The notes beneath the pieces were generated by a model. It saw only the letters and a program-made list of their open reading frames with translations, made no database searches and was not told where the DNA came from. The position numbers and the translations under genes were made by a program. DNA of 64,000 nucleotides from Gemmata sp051859125 (GTDB taxonomy: Bacteria; Planctomycetota; Planctomycetia; Gemmatales; Gemmataceae), in assembly GCF_051859125.1 (NCBI RefSeq), contig NZ_JBHYGG010000001.1, forward strand, positions 62,001 through 126,000, given 5' to 3'. The first letter of the stretch is position 1. Every line of letters begins with the position of its first letter. This document shows, in pieces, positions 36,474 to 43,816 of the stretch.

Positions 36474-37727
36474 TCAGACCACCTGGCCCTCGACGCCCGC
36501 GACCTTCGCCCCGGGGCCGAACGCGACGGTAGTGAGCCGGTCGACGGGGTACTTGTCGAGGTACGCCCGGACGTCGTCGAGCGTGACCGCGTCGTAGTTG
36601 GCCAGTTCGGTGTCCACGTCGCGGTACTCGCCGGTGTACGCCCACATCGACGCGATGGCGTTCATCCGGCCCATCGGCCGCTCGCTCCCGCGGACCCAGC
36701 GGGAGGTGATCTTGCTCTTGGCGAGCTTCAACTCTTCGGCCGTCAGCCCGTTCTTCTGCACGTTCGCGAGCACCTTGCGGACGATCTCCATGTTCCGCTC
36801 GGCGTGCTCGAGTTCGCTCGTGAACGAGGCGTACACGACGCCGCTGCCGTCGTTCTCGTAGAAGCTGCAGTCGGCCGAGTCCGCGAGCCCCGGGTCGATG
36901 AGCGCCCAGTACAGGTGGCTCCCGGTGTCGTCGCCGACGGCGAGGGCCATCGTGTCGGCCGCGTACCGCATCTTCGAGTCGGCCGGCGGCCCGCCCGCCA
37001 GGAACAGGACGTACTCCTGTTGCACCTTCGGCCGCGTCAGCACATGCAGCCCGCCGACGCCGTTGCACTCGGTGCGGTGCGTGCGGCCCACCTCGGCCGT
37101 GTTCCACCCCGAGCACGCGGCCGCCGCCTGCGCGACCATCTGGTCCCAGTCGTAGTTCCCGGCGACGGACAGGATGATGTTGTTCGCCGCGTACCGCCGG
37201 GTGAAGTAGGCGTGCATCTGGTCGCGGGTCAGCGCCCCGACGCTGCCGAGCGTGCCCAGGACGCTGTTGCCGAGCGGGTGGCCGCCGTAGTAGATGCGGC
37301 GGGCGTTCTCGCCGGCCACCGACCCCGGCTGGTCGTCGTACATCTTGATCTCTTCGAGGATGACCTTCTTCTCTGTGTCGAAGTCGTCGTCCCGGAGGCT
37401 CGGCCGGAGGATGTCCGAGAGGATGTCGAGCATCTGGGGCAGGTACTCGGGGAGCCCGGCCGCGTAGTAGACGGTGTTCTCCTCGCTCGTGTACGCGTTC
37501 GGGCTGGACCCGATCCGGTCGAAGTCGAGGTTCACCTGCTCGGCGGTGCGCCGCGGGGTCCCCTTGAACATCATGTGTTCGAGGAAGTGCGACACCCCGG
37601 CCTCCTCGGGGGTCTCGTCGCGGGAGCCCGTGCGGACGAAGTACCCGAGGGCGACGGACCGGGCCGACGGGCTGGTTTCGCCGATGATGGTCAGCCCGTT
37701 GGGCAGGCGCGTGTGGTGGAACGGCAT
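36474..37727 (-). CDS. M16 family peptidase, catalytic subunit type
   Basis: 417 residues from the ATG at 37727 (MPFHHTRLPNG); the frame upstream is not conserved-looking. Zinc site HxxEH is present as H47-F-L-E50-H51, and the downstream EKKVILEEI segment supplies the third ligand glutamate. Other family marks are SPNAYTSEENTVYYA and GNYDWDQM. Size and motif match the short, mitochondrial-processing-peptidase-like M16B bacterial group, which degrades peptides. No signal peptide. The minus-strand gene at 38224-39459 encodes the non-catalytic relative, with a 45-residue membrane protein between them. Confidence 0.93.
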   Translation of the reverse strand: MPFHHTRLPNGLTIIGETSPSARSVALGYFVRTGSRDETPEEAGVSHFLEHMMFKGTPRRTAEQVNLDFDRIGSSPNAYTSEENTVYYAAGLPEYLPQMLDILSDILRPSLRDDDFDTEKKVILEEIKMYDDQPGSVAGENARRIYYGGHPLGNSVLGTLGSVGALTRDQMHAYFTRRYAANNIILSVAGNYDWDQMVAQAAAACSGWNTAEVGRTHRTECNGVGGLHVLTRPKVQQEYVLFLAGGPPADSKMRYAADTMALAVGDDTGSHLYWALIDPGLADSADCSFYENDGSGVVYASFTSELEHAERNMEIVRKVLANVQKNGLTAEELKLAKSKITSRWVRGSERPMGRMNAIASMWAYTGEYRDVDTELANYDAVTLDDVRAYLDKYPVDRLTTVAFGPGAKVAGVEGQVV

Positions 37728-37817
37728 CGGTGCCTCGACTTCGAACGGATGATTGGGACGGTCGCTCGGAACCGGCGTCAGAACGGCCAGCGTGTCTGGA
37801 GACCCGTTGAGGTGGTT

Positions 37818-38000
37818 GCCCCTCACCCGCCGCTCGCAAAGCCGAGCGGCGACCTCGCCCCGTAGGAACGGGGCGAGGTGGGGTGATCGGTCCCTCTCCA
37901 GGGCTGATCCTACTCAATCGCTGGTGAGGAGCCCGGAGAGCCCCACCTCGCCCCGTTCCTACGGGGAGAGGTCGCCGCGCTTCGCGGCGGGTGAGGGGCT
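37818..38000. repeat. Long foldback (CCTCACCCGCCGC type)
   Basis: Arms of about 60 bases (37818-37883 and 37941-38000) are inverted near-copies with small differences, enclosing about 57 bases. They contain smaller hairpins of their own (CCGCCGCTCGC..GCGGCG and CGCCCCGTAGGAACGGGGCG). It lies in the 355-bp space upstream of the M16 gene. The look is of a mobile or dispersed repeat. Confidence 0.85.
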
Positions 38001-38082
38001 CCACGCTCACTCACTCACCAGACACGCAACCGCATTCCGCCACCGATTCGCAGGGTGCTTCCGCTGGGTTCTTGCTTCGGTA

Positions 38083-38220
38083 TCAGGCGTAGCCGCGGAA
38101 CCAGTACACCCACGCCAGGAGCGCGAAGAAGGTCGCGACGACGCCGGCGAGGTACACGAACACGAGCGGGGCGAGCCGCTCGTCCGGCTCGCGGGCGACC
38201 GAGCGCTTGAGGGTCGGCAT
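38083..38220 (-). CDS. 45-residue single-helix membrane protein
   Basis: The ORF runs from ATG 38220 to a TGA at 38083: MPTLKRSVAREPDERLAPLV is charged and followed by one hydrophobic helix (about residues 19-40, rich in Val, Leu, Ala, Phe and Trp) ending in YWFRGYA. It begins 3 bases after the stop of the M16-like gene at 38224, so translation is probably coupled. The positive N-terminus predicts the N-terminus in the cytoplasm. Function unknown; the position between two M16 genes hints at an anchor or accessory. Confidence 0.6.
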   Translation of the reverse strand: MPTLKRSVAREPDERLAPLVFVYLAGVVATFFALLAWVYWFRGYA

Positions 38221-38223
38221 GCG

Positions 38224-39459
38224 TCACTCCGGCATGGTGAGCGGGGCGGGGCCGATCGTCACGAGGGTGGTGCCGCGGACCGGGAACCGCGCGAGGTGGT
38301 CGACCACCATCCCGGCGGTGAGGCCGTCGATGGCGGCCTGCACCTCGTCGAACGACCGCACGCGGCCCAGGTGGTACCAGTCCGAGGCGATCGACCCGGC
38401 CCGGGACGAGGTCGATTCCTCCTGCATGATGAGCGACGACTTGAGCCCGGCCTTCACGCGCAGGATCTCGTCGTCGCTCACGCCGTCCTTGAGCTTGCGC
38501 AACTCGGCCATGGTCACGTCGAGCGTCTGCTGCGCGCGGTCGGCCCCGGTGCCGGCGTACCCGATGATGGTGCCGCGGTCCTTGAACGTCTCGTGGCGGA
38601 CGCCGACCGAGTAGCACAGGCCGCGCTTCTCGCGGACCTCGGTGAACAGCCGGGCGCTCATGCCGCCGGAGAGCACGCCGTCGGCCGCCCGTGCGGCGTA
38701 GTAGTCCGGGTGCGTGACGGGGACACTCGGGTAGGCGATCGCGATGTGTGTCTGGGCCGTTTCCTTGGGAATGTGCCCCGACTCGGGGGTCCGCTCGGTG
38801 GGCGCGAGGTCCGGGTCGGCGCCCGGCTTCCAGTCGCCGAACAGCTCCTCGACTTGCGCCTTCAGCCGCTCCCACTCGACGTTCCCGGCGACCGAGAGGA
38901 TCGTGCCGTTGGGCCGGAACAGCCGGGCGTGGTGCACCTTGACCGCTCCGATGGTCAGCGCCTCGACGTCCTCGATGGTCCCGCGGCGGTCCTTGTTCAG
39001 GGGCGGCGGGTAGTACCGCTTCCGCAGCTCGAGCATCACCTTGGCCTGCGGCGCGTCCTCGAGCGCCTCGATGTCCTGGACGGCGAGGGACTGGACCGGT
39101 TCCAGCTCATCGGCGGGCAGGTGCGGGCGGCGGAGCACGTCGGCGTAGATGGTGAGCGCGGCGGGGACGTTCCGGGCGAGGGTCGAGCCCCAGAACCGCA
39201 TGTTGTAGACGCCGACGCTCTCGTCGCGGTCCACGCCGAGGCCGTCGAGGGCGAGCGAGAGTTCGCGGCTGTCGCGGTCGCCGGCCCCGCGGGTGATGAG
39301 GTCGGCGAGGACCGAGCCGACGCCGAACTGGCCGTCCGGGTCGTTCGCGCAGCCGGCGGGCACGAGGAAGTTGATGGCGGCCGAGCGGACGTGCTCCATG
39401 CGCTCGGCGAGCAGCACCAGGCCGTTCGACAGGGTGTGCTGGAAGACCTGTTGTCCCAC
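38224..39459 (-). CDS. M16 family protein without the zinc motif
   Basis: 411 residues, homologous in layout to the M16 gene at 36474. The HxxEH position is replaced (GVGSVLADLITRG), so it cannot bind zinc the usual way. It keeps the substrate-binding loop LSGGMSARLFTEVREKRGLCYSV that marks the non-catalytic partner in two-subunit M16 enzymes. Such pairs form a closed chamber, with catalysis in one subunit and glycine-rich loop binding in the other. A heterodimer with the neighbouring catalytic protein is the natural inference. Confidence 0.92.
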   Translation of the reverse strand: MGQQVFQHTLSNGLVLLAERMEHVRSAAINFLVPAGCANDPDGQFGVGSVLADLITRGAGDRDSRELSLALDGLGVDRDESVGVYNMRFWGSTLARNVPAALTIYADVLRRPHLPADELEPVQSLAVQDIEALEDAPQAKVMLELRKRYYPPPLNKDRRGTIEDVEALTIGAVKVHHARLFRPNGTILSVAGNVEWERLKAQVEELFGDWKPGADPDLAPTERTPESGHIPKETAQTHIAIAYPSVPVTHPDYYAARAADGVLSGGMSARLFTEVREKRGLCYSVGVRHETFKDRGTIIGYAGTGADRAQQTLDVTMAELRKLKDGVSDDEILRVKAGLKSSLIMQEESTSSRAGSIASDWYHLGRVRSFDEVQAAIDGLTAGMVVDHLARFPVRGTTLVTIGPAPLTMPE

Positions 39460-39525
39460 GTCGCCCTCCGTGCAGTCCCACTGCGACTCGGCGAGTGGGC
39501 TCTGGGATTCTACGGACCGGCCGCG

Positions 39526-40095
39526 TTAAACCCCAACCCCGACGTGATCCGGCACCGGCGGCCGCACCGCGACCTCGCGGTAGATGGTCTTGTACGACCG
39601 GAACCCGAGGCGGCGGTACACGCGCACGGCGGGGGCGTTCGCGGCCGTGACCTCCAGGAACGCCCGCCCCACCCCGGCGGCCGCGAACCCCTCCAGGCAC
39701 CTGAGCAGGAGCGCCCGGCCGAGCCCGGCCCCGCGCGCGTCGGCGACCACGCCGAGGTTCTGCACCCCGCCGTACCCGCTCTCGTCGAGGAGCCCCTGAA
39801 CGGTCCCCACGGGGCAGTCCGGGGTCGCGACCAGCCACGTCGCCGCGGGGCAGAACCCGGGCCGGCCCGTGATCGCGGCCATCAGGTCGCGGCACCCCTG
39901 GAGGGTCGCGAGGCACGGGAACACCTCCGCGTCGGTCTCGCCCGCGAAGCACGCTGCGAGCACCCGCGCGTGCGCGTCGAGGAGCTGGGGGTTCCACGGC
40001 AGCCAGAAGTACCCGGGGGGCACCTCGGCCGGCGGCCGCGGGTGCCGCAGGTCGAGTTCCATCCGGTGCCGCTTGACGTACTTCACCTGTCGCAT
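39526..40095 (-). CDS. GNAT family N-acetyltransferase
   Basis: 189 residues with one GNAT fold. The acetyl-CoA loop reads ADARGAGLGRALL (R-x-x-G-x-G pattern), followed by a helix and VTAANAPAVRVYRRLGFRSY, the typical GNAT C-terminal strand and helix. It transfers an acetyl group from acetyl-CoA to an amine; the target is unknown. It starts 24 bases upstream of the kinase gene stop on the same strand, so they may be transcribed together. Confidence 0.9.
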   Translation of the reverse strand: MRQVKYVKRHRMELDLRHPRPPAEVPPGYFWLPWNPQLLDAHARVLAACFAGETDAEVFPCLATLQGCRDLMAAITGRPGFCPAATWLVATPDCPVGTVQGLLDESGYGGVQNLGVVADARGAGLGRALLLRCLEGFAAAGVGRAFLEVTAANAPAVRVYRRLGFRSYKTIYREVAVRPPVPDHVGVGV

Positions 40096-40119
40096 GGCCG
40101 GGACGCTTCCGACGGGGGA

Positions 40120-41412
40120 TCAGAGACGACGCAACTGGCTGTACAGGGCGGCGAGCACGACCAGCACGGTCATTATCCCAAATCCCAGGAGCCAGGACGA
40201 CCGCCCGGTGTCCGCGACCTCGGAAAGAGACAGCGCGTCCGGCGGCCCTGGCCCGGGGCGGTCCGCGGCTTCCCCGGAATCGTCGGTCCACAGTTCGGGG
40301 TGGGCCTCGGGCGAATCGACGGCCTCGATCGCGGTGTGCGCCGTCAGGTGGGCCAACCGCTTCGGGGGGAGCGCGAACGGGACGAGCAGCTCGCGCGCGG
40401 CGGCCCCGGTCGGGGGGCGGTCGGCGGGGTTCTTCGCCATCAGCCGCTCGACGACGCGGACGAACGCGGCGGGCACCTCGGGGTTCAGGTCCGTGATCGG
40501 CGTCGGCTTCATCGTGAGCTGCCGGCGGATCTTGTCCCTTGCCGTGCCGCCGGGGAAGGGAGGCGTGCCGGTCAGCGCGTAGTAGATCGAGCACCCGAGC
40601 GAGTACAGGTCGGAGGCGGGCCGGGCCGCGGTCGCGTCGCGGGCCTGCTCGGGCGAGATGAAGTTCATCGTGCCGACGATGTACCCCGCGCCGCCGACGA
40701 TGGTCGGGTCGTCGGGGAGCGGCTCGCCGGGCCGGTACGCGAACCCCAGGTCGAGGAGCTTCGCGCGCCCGTCCTGCGTGAGGATGACGTTGCCGGGCTT
40801 CACGTCGCGGTGGACGAGGCCCGATTCGTGGACCCCCGCGAGGCCCGCGGCGACGTCGGCGAACCACCGGGCGGCGTCCCCCACCGAGAGCCGGCCGTCG
40901 CCCAGCACGATCTGCCCGACGGTCTTCCCGGGAACGTACTCCATCGCGAGGTAGTGGACCCCGTCGGCCTCGCCCCCCGTGAACGTGCGGACGACGTGCG
41001 GGTGGTTGACCCGCTGGCCGAGTTCGATCTCGCGGCGGAACCGGGCCAGCATCCGCGGCTCGGCCCGCGCGACCCTCGGCGGGAGCACCTTGAGCGCGAC
41101 GAGCACCTCGTCCCCGAGTTCCTCGGCGAGCCGGGTGTCGCGGGCCAGGTACACGGTGCCCATGCCGCCGCGGCCGAGCGGGGCGAGGATGTGGTACGGC
41201 CCGAGCGCGAGCCCCTGCCAGTGCCCGTGGAGGAGCTTCTCGGCCTGGAAGTGGGTGAGGTCGCCGGTGCGGACGAGGGCGTCGGCGACCTCGCGGGCCG
41301 GCGCGGCGGGGGTGCGGGCCGCGGCCCTCCGCAGCGGCTCCGCGTCGATGAGTCGGCTCCGTGCCGCCAGTTCCAGGAACTTGTCCCGCGACACGTCTGC
41401 GGTCGTGGTCAT
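40120..41412 (-). CDS. Membrane Ser/Thr protein kinase (PknB-like, planctomycete type)
   Basis: 430 residues. Residues 1-70 form a helical N-terminal module of a type often found in planctomycete kinases (LAARSRLIDAEPLRRA..LTHFQAEKLL). The kinase domain follows: P-loop LGRGGMGTVYLA (79-90), Lys108, Glu130, HRD at 201-203, and DLG at 221-223 in place of DFG. Near the C-terminus a single helix (about 400-420; WLLGFGIMTVLVVLAAL) anchors it, leaving only a short tail outside. The substrate and signal are unknown. Confidence 0.92.
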   Translation of the reverse strand: MTTTADVSRDKFLELAARSRLIDAEPLRRAAARTPAAPAREVADALVRTGDLTHFQAEKLLHGHWQGLALGPYHILAPLGRGGMGTVYLARDTRLAEELGDEVLVALKVLPPRVARAEPRMLARFRREIELGQRVNHPHVVRTFTGGEADGVHYLAMEYVPGKTVGQIVLGDGRLSVGDAARWFADVAAGLAGVHESGLVHRDVKPGNVILTQDGRAKLLDLGFAYRPGEPLPDDPTIVGGAGYIVGTMNFISPEQARDATAARPASDLYSLGCSIYYALTGTPPFPGGTARDKIRRQLTMKPTPITDLNPEVPAAFVRVVERLMAKNPADRPPTGAAARELLVPFALPPKRLAHLTAHTAIEAVDSPEAHPELWTDDSGEAADRPGPGPPDALSLSEVADTGRSSWLLGFGIMTVLVVLAALYSQLRRL

Positions 41413-41424
41413 GGTGAGATGATA

Positions 41425-42264
41425 TCACCCGCCCGGGGGAACGCCTCCCGGCCGCACCGTGCGGGGCGGCCGGCCCCGGGGCGGGGCGAACCCCGCGAGG
41501 CGGTCGAGTTCGTACCGGGCCGCCGCGACCTGCTCGCGGCTCACCCGCATCCGCGGCCCGTACCCGCTGTGCCCGTCCGCGTCGCCGAGCGGCACGACTT
41601 CCGTGAACGACCCGTGGACCTGGTCGCAGCCCGTCGCGGCGAGCAGGTGCTCGACGTTCTCGGCCCGCACCTGCCCGCACGGGAGCACCTCGACCCGACC
41701 CGCGGCCCGGTCGCGCACGCGCTTGATCGCGCTCGCGCCCGCGGCGGCGGTGTCCTCGCGGCCGCTGGTGAGGACGCGGCGGAACCCCAGCTCGCTCACC
41801 GCCGCGAGCGCGTCCGAGAGCACCGGGGTGCGGTCGAACGCGCGGTGGAAGACTGCGGGCGTCGGGCCGCACAGGTCGAGGAGCTTGCGGCAGGCGTCGC
41901 GGTCGATGGTCCCGTCCGGGTGGAGCGCGCCGAACACGTACCCGGCCGGGTGGGTGCCGCGGCACAGCTCGACGTCGCGGGCCATCACCGCGACTTCGTC
42001 GGGCGCGTACACGAAGTCGCCGCCGCGGGGCCGGACCATCACCCAGATCGGGAGTTGAGTGGCCGCCTGCGCCGCGAGGAGGAGGCCGAGCGACGGCGTC
42101 AGGCCGCCGAGGTCGAGCGCCGAGCAGAGTTCGATCCGGTCGGCCCCGCCCGCTTCCGCCGAAACAACGTCCGACAGCGACTCGCAGCACACCTCGAGAA
42201 CGAACCGCGGTTTGGGGTGCGGGCCGCTGTCGGCTTCGTCCGGCACCGGCGAGTGGCGGTTCAT
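41425..42264 (-). CDS. cutC: Copper homeostasis protein CutC
   Basis: 279 residues with a TIM barrel fold. Seen: FVLEVCCESLSDVVSAEAGGADRIELCSAL, GGLTPSLGLL, VMVRPRGGDFVY, GALHPDGTIDRDAC, FHRAFDRTPV, LTSGREDTAAAG and VLPCGQVRAENV, the whole conserved core. CutC has been linked to copper handling; its real biochemical role is unsettled. The C-terminal part is longer than in E. coli (248 residues). It is divergent from the lipoprotein gene that starts at 42514. Confidence 0.93.
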   Translation of the reverse strand: MNRHSPVPDEADSGPHPKPRFVLEVCCESLSDVVSAEAGGADRIELCSALDLGGLTPSLGLLLAAQAATQLPIWVMVRPRGGDFVYAPDEVAVMARDVELCRGTHPAGYVFGALHPDGTIDRDACRKLLDLCGPTPAVFHRAFDRTPVLSDALAAVSELGFRRVLTSGREDTAAAGASAIKRVRDRAAGRVEVLPCGQVRAENVEHLLAATGCDQVHGSFTEVVPLGDADGHSGYGPRMRVSREQVAAARYELDRLAGFAPPRGRPPRTVRPGGVPPGG

Positions 42265-42403
42265 GTCCGTGGGTCCGTTGGCGGCGCGGTCCCGAATTGC
42301 GCAAGTTCGCTCGGGTTTGGGAGCTTCACTGTCGGACGGTCGCGGACCACTGTCAAGGACGTTCTACGGCCCGCTCGATCTTGCGGCCCGGCCCGGCACC
42401 AAA

Positions 42404-42436
42404 GTCGCGGCCACAGCCCACTGCTTTGGCCGCGAC
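42404..42436 (+). other. Hairpin in the divergent cutC/lipoprotein region
   Basis: GTCGCGGCCA/TGGCCGCGAC, a 10-bp perfect stem (42404-42413 with 42427-42436) with a 13-base loop, about 80 bases before the lipoprotein start. The divergent region 42265-42513 should hold both promoters; none stands out. Confidence 0.35.
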
Positions 42437-42513
42437 CTCCGGGGTACAATCGACGTGACGGGGCCGATCACCGACTTCTGGTGCCGGCCCGACACCGAGT
42501 TCCCAGGTGCCGC

Positions 42514-42990
42514 GTGCGTGGTCTCATCCTGCTGGCGAGTGGCGCGTTCCTGTTGTCCGCGTGCGACCGGGGCCGCGCGCCGTCCCTGCCCGACGTGAAG
42601 GTCGCGGCCCCGACGGACGATGCCGCGGCGCGCGCCTATCACGATCGGGTCGCGGCCTACCTCGAAGAGGCGCGGTCGGGGGCCAAGTTGCTCACGCTCT
42701 CGCCCGGCCCCGACGAGGTGCGGCGGCGGGCGGATCGGATCACGGAACTGCTGGCACAGGTCCCGCCCGCCCCCGCGGGCACCGACCCGGGCGGCGAGAC
42801 CGCGGACCGGTTGCGGCGCATCCGCGCCGCGTTCGAGGACGGGCGGCTCCAGGTGGCCGCGACCGACACCAAGGACGCCGCCGCGGCCCGCCGGCTCTAC
42901 CAGGACCGGCTCCCCGCACTCGCGGGCACCATCTCGGGCCTCGCGGGCGAGGTCGAAGCGAAAACCACTCGTAGCCCCAGCGCAAAGTGA
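42514..42990 (+). CDS. Small putative lipoprotein
   Basis: 158 residues from the GTG at 42514; a GTG at 42481 would also be in frame but adds a His/Arg-rich stretch that spoils the signal. The N-terminus GLILLASGAFLLSAC has a lipobox with the cysteine at about residue 18. The mature part is helical and charged (DEVRRRADRITELL, ADRLRRIRAAFEDGRL) with no recognised domain. It ends 21 bases before the stop of the convergent DJ-1/PfpI gene. Confidence 0.7.
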   Translation: MRGLILLASGAFLLSACDRGRAPSLPDVKVAAPTDDAAARAYHDRVAAYLEEARSGAKLLTLSPGPDEVRRRADRITELLAQVPPAPAGTDPGGETADRLRRIRAAFEDGRLQVAATDTKDAAAARRLYQDRLPALAGTISGLAGEVEAKTTRSPSAK

Positions 42991-43011
42991 CGCACCGCTG
43001 TGTCCCGGCCG

Positions 43012-43593
43012 CTAGGCCCGGCCGTCCCTCCGCTGACGCTCGGCGTCGAGCAACTTCATCCAGTCTCCCATGTAGTGGCCGTGGTCGTGGAAGGTCCGGC
43101 CGCTGACCAGGTTCCGGTCCACGACGCACGCCGCGTCGACGTAGTGGCCCCCGCAGACCTCGAGGTCGAACTTGCACTTGGCGACGGTCGCCATGCGGCG
43201 GCCCTTCACGCACCCGGCGCGCGCCGGGATCTCGACCCCGTGGCACACGCTCGCGATCGGCCGGTCGTGCTCGAAGAAGTAGCGGGTGATGCGGATCAGG
43301 TCCTCGTCGTCCCGGATGTACTCGGGGGCGCGGCCGCCGGAGAAGAAGATGCCCAGGTACTCCTCGGGCCGCACGTCCTTGAACGCGATATCGGCCTCGA
43401 TGGTGTACCCCTCCCACTCGCGGGTGATGTGCCACCCGGGTTTGACCTCGTGCATCACCATGTTGTAGCGCTTCTTCTCCGGCCCCGCGACGACCGGGGC
43501 CAGGCCCGCCTCCTGGAGCCGGTAGTACGGGTAGAGCGTGTCGACCGTCTCCGTCGCGTCGCCGACGATGATGAGCACCTTGTGCTGGGCCAC
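43012..43593 (-). CDS. DJ-1/PfpI family protein
   Basis: 193 residues. Seen: the nucleophile C117 in ASVCHGVEI, E15 in GDATETVD at the expected place beside it, and FFSGGRAPEYIRD. The C-H-G order and size match the PfpI-type cysteine hydrolases (peptidase/glyoxalase-like activities in this superfamily). It is soluble with no signal peptide. Whether it acts as a protease, deglycase or chaperone cannot be said. It is convergent with the small lipoprotein gene. Confidence 0.9.
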   Translation of the reverse strand: MAQHKVLIIVGDATETVDTLYPYYRLQEAGLAPVVAGPEKKRYNMVMHEVKPGWHITREWEGYTIEADIAFKDVRPEEYLGIFFSGGRAPEYIRDDEDLIRITRYFFEHDRPIASVCHGVEIPARAGCVKGRRMATVAKCKFDLEVCGGHYVDAACVVDRNLVSGRTFHDHGHYMGDWMKLLDAERQRRDGRA

Positions 43594-43816
43594 GGCAACC
43601 TCGGGTCGAGGGGTGAGATGAGGGGAAGTGTACTCGCGACCGTGGGGCGGTGTCGCGGCACAATTCCCGAATTCCGAGCGCCGAAGTGCGACCGAGACCC
43701 CACCCGATTGCGGCCCGACGAGCAGTGACCGCCCAGCGGCTCGCGCCCCTCAAATCAGAAATGTGGAAAAGACGGGTGGCGGGTGTCTCTTGATGTGCAG
43801 AGGGACGGGTAACCGC

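Noticed and set aside
7801..38000. CRISPR array in the repeat-rich intergenic spaces
   Set aside because: The repeats are foldbacks or short tandem units without regular spacers, and no cas gene is in the window.
37753..42990. 1745-residue plus-strand ORF
   Set aside because: It crosses several real minus-strand genes; only its last part (from 42514) is a gene, with a lipobox signal.
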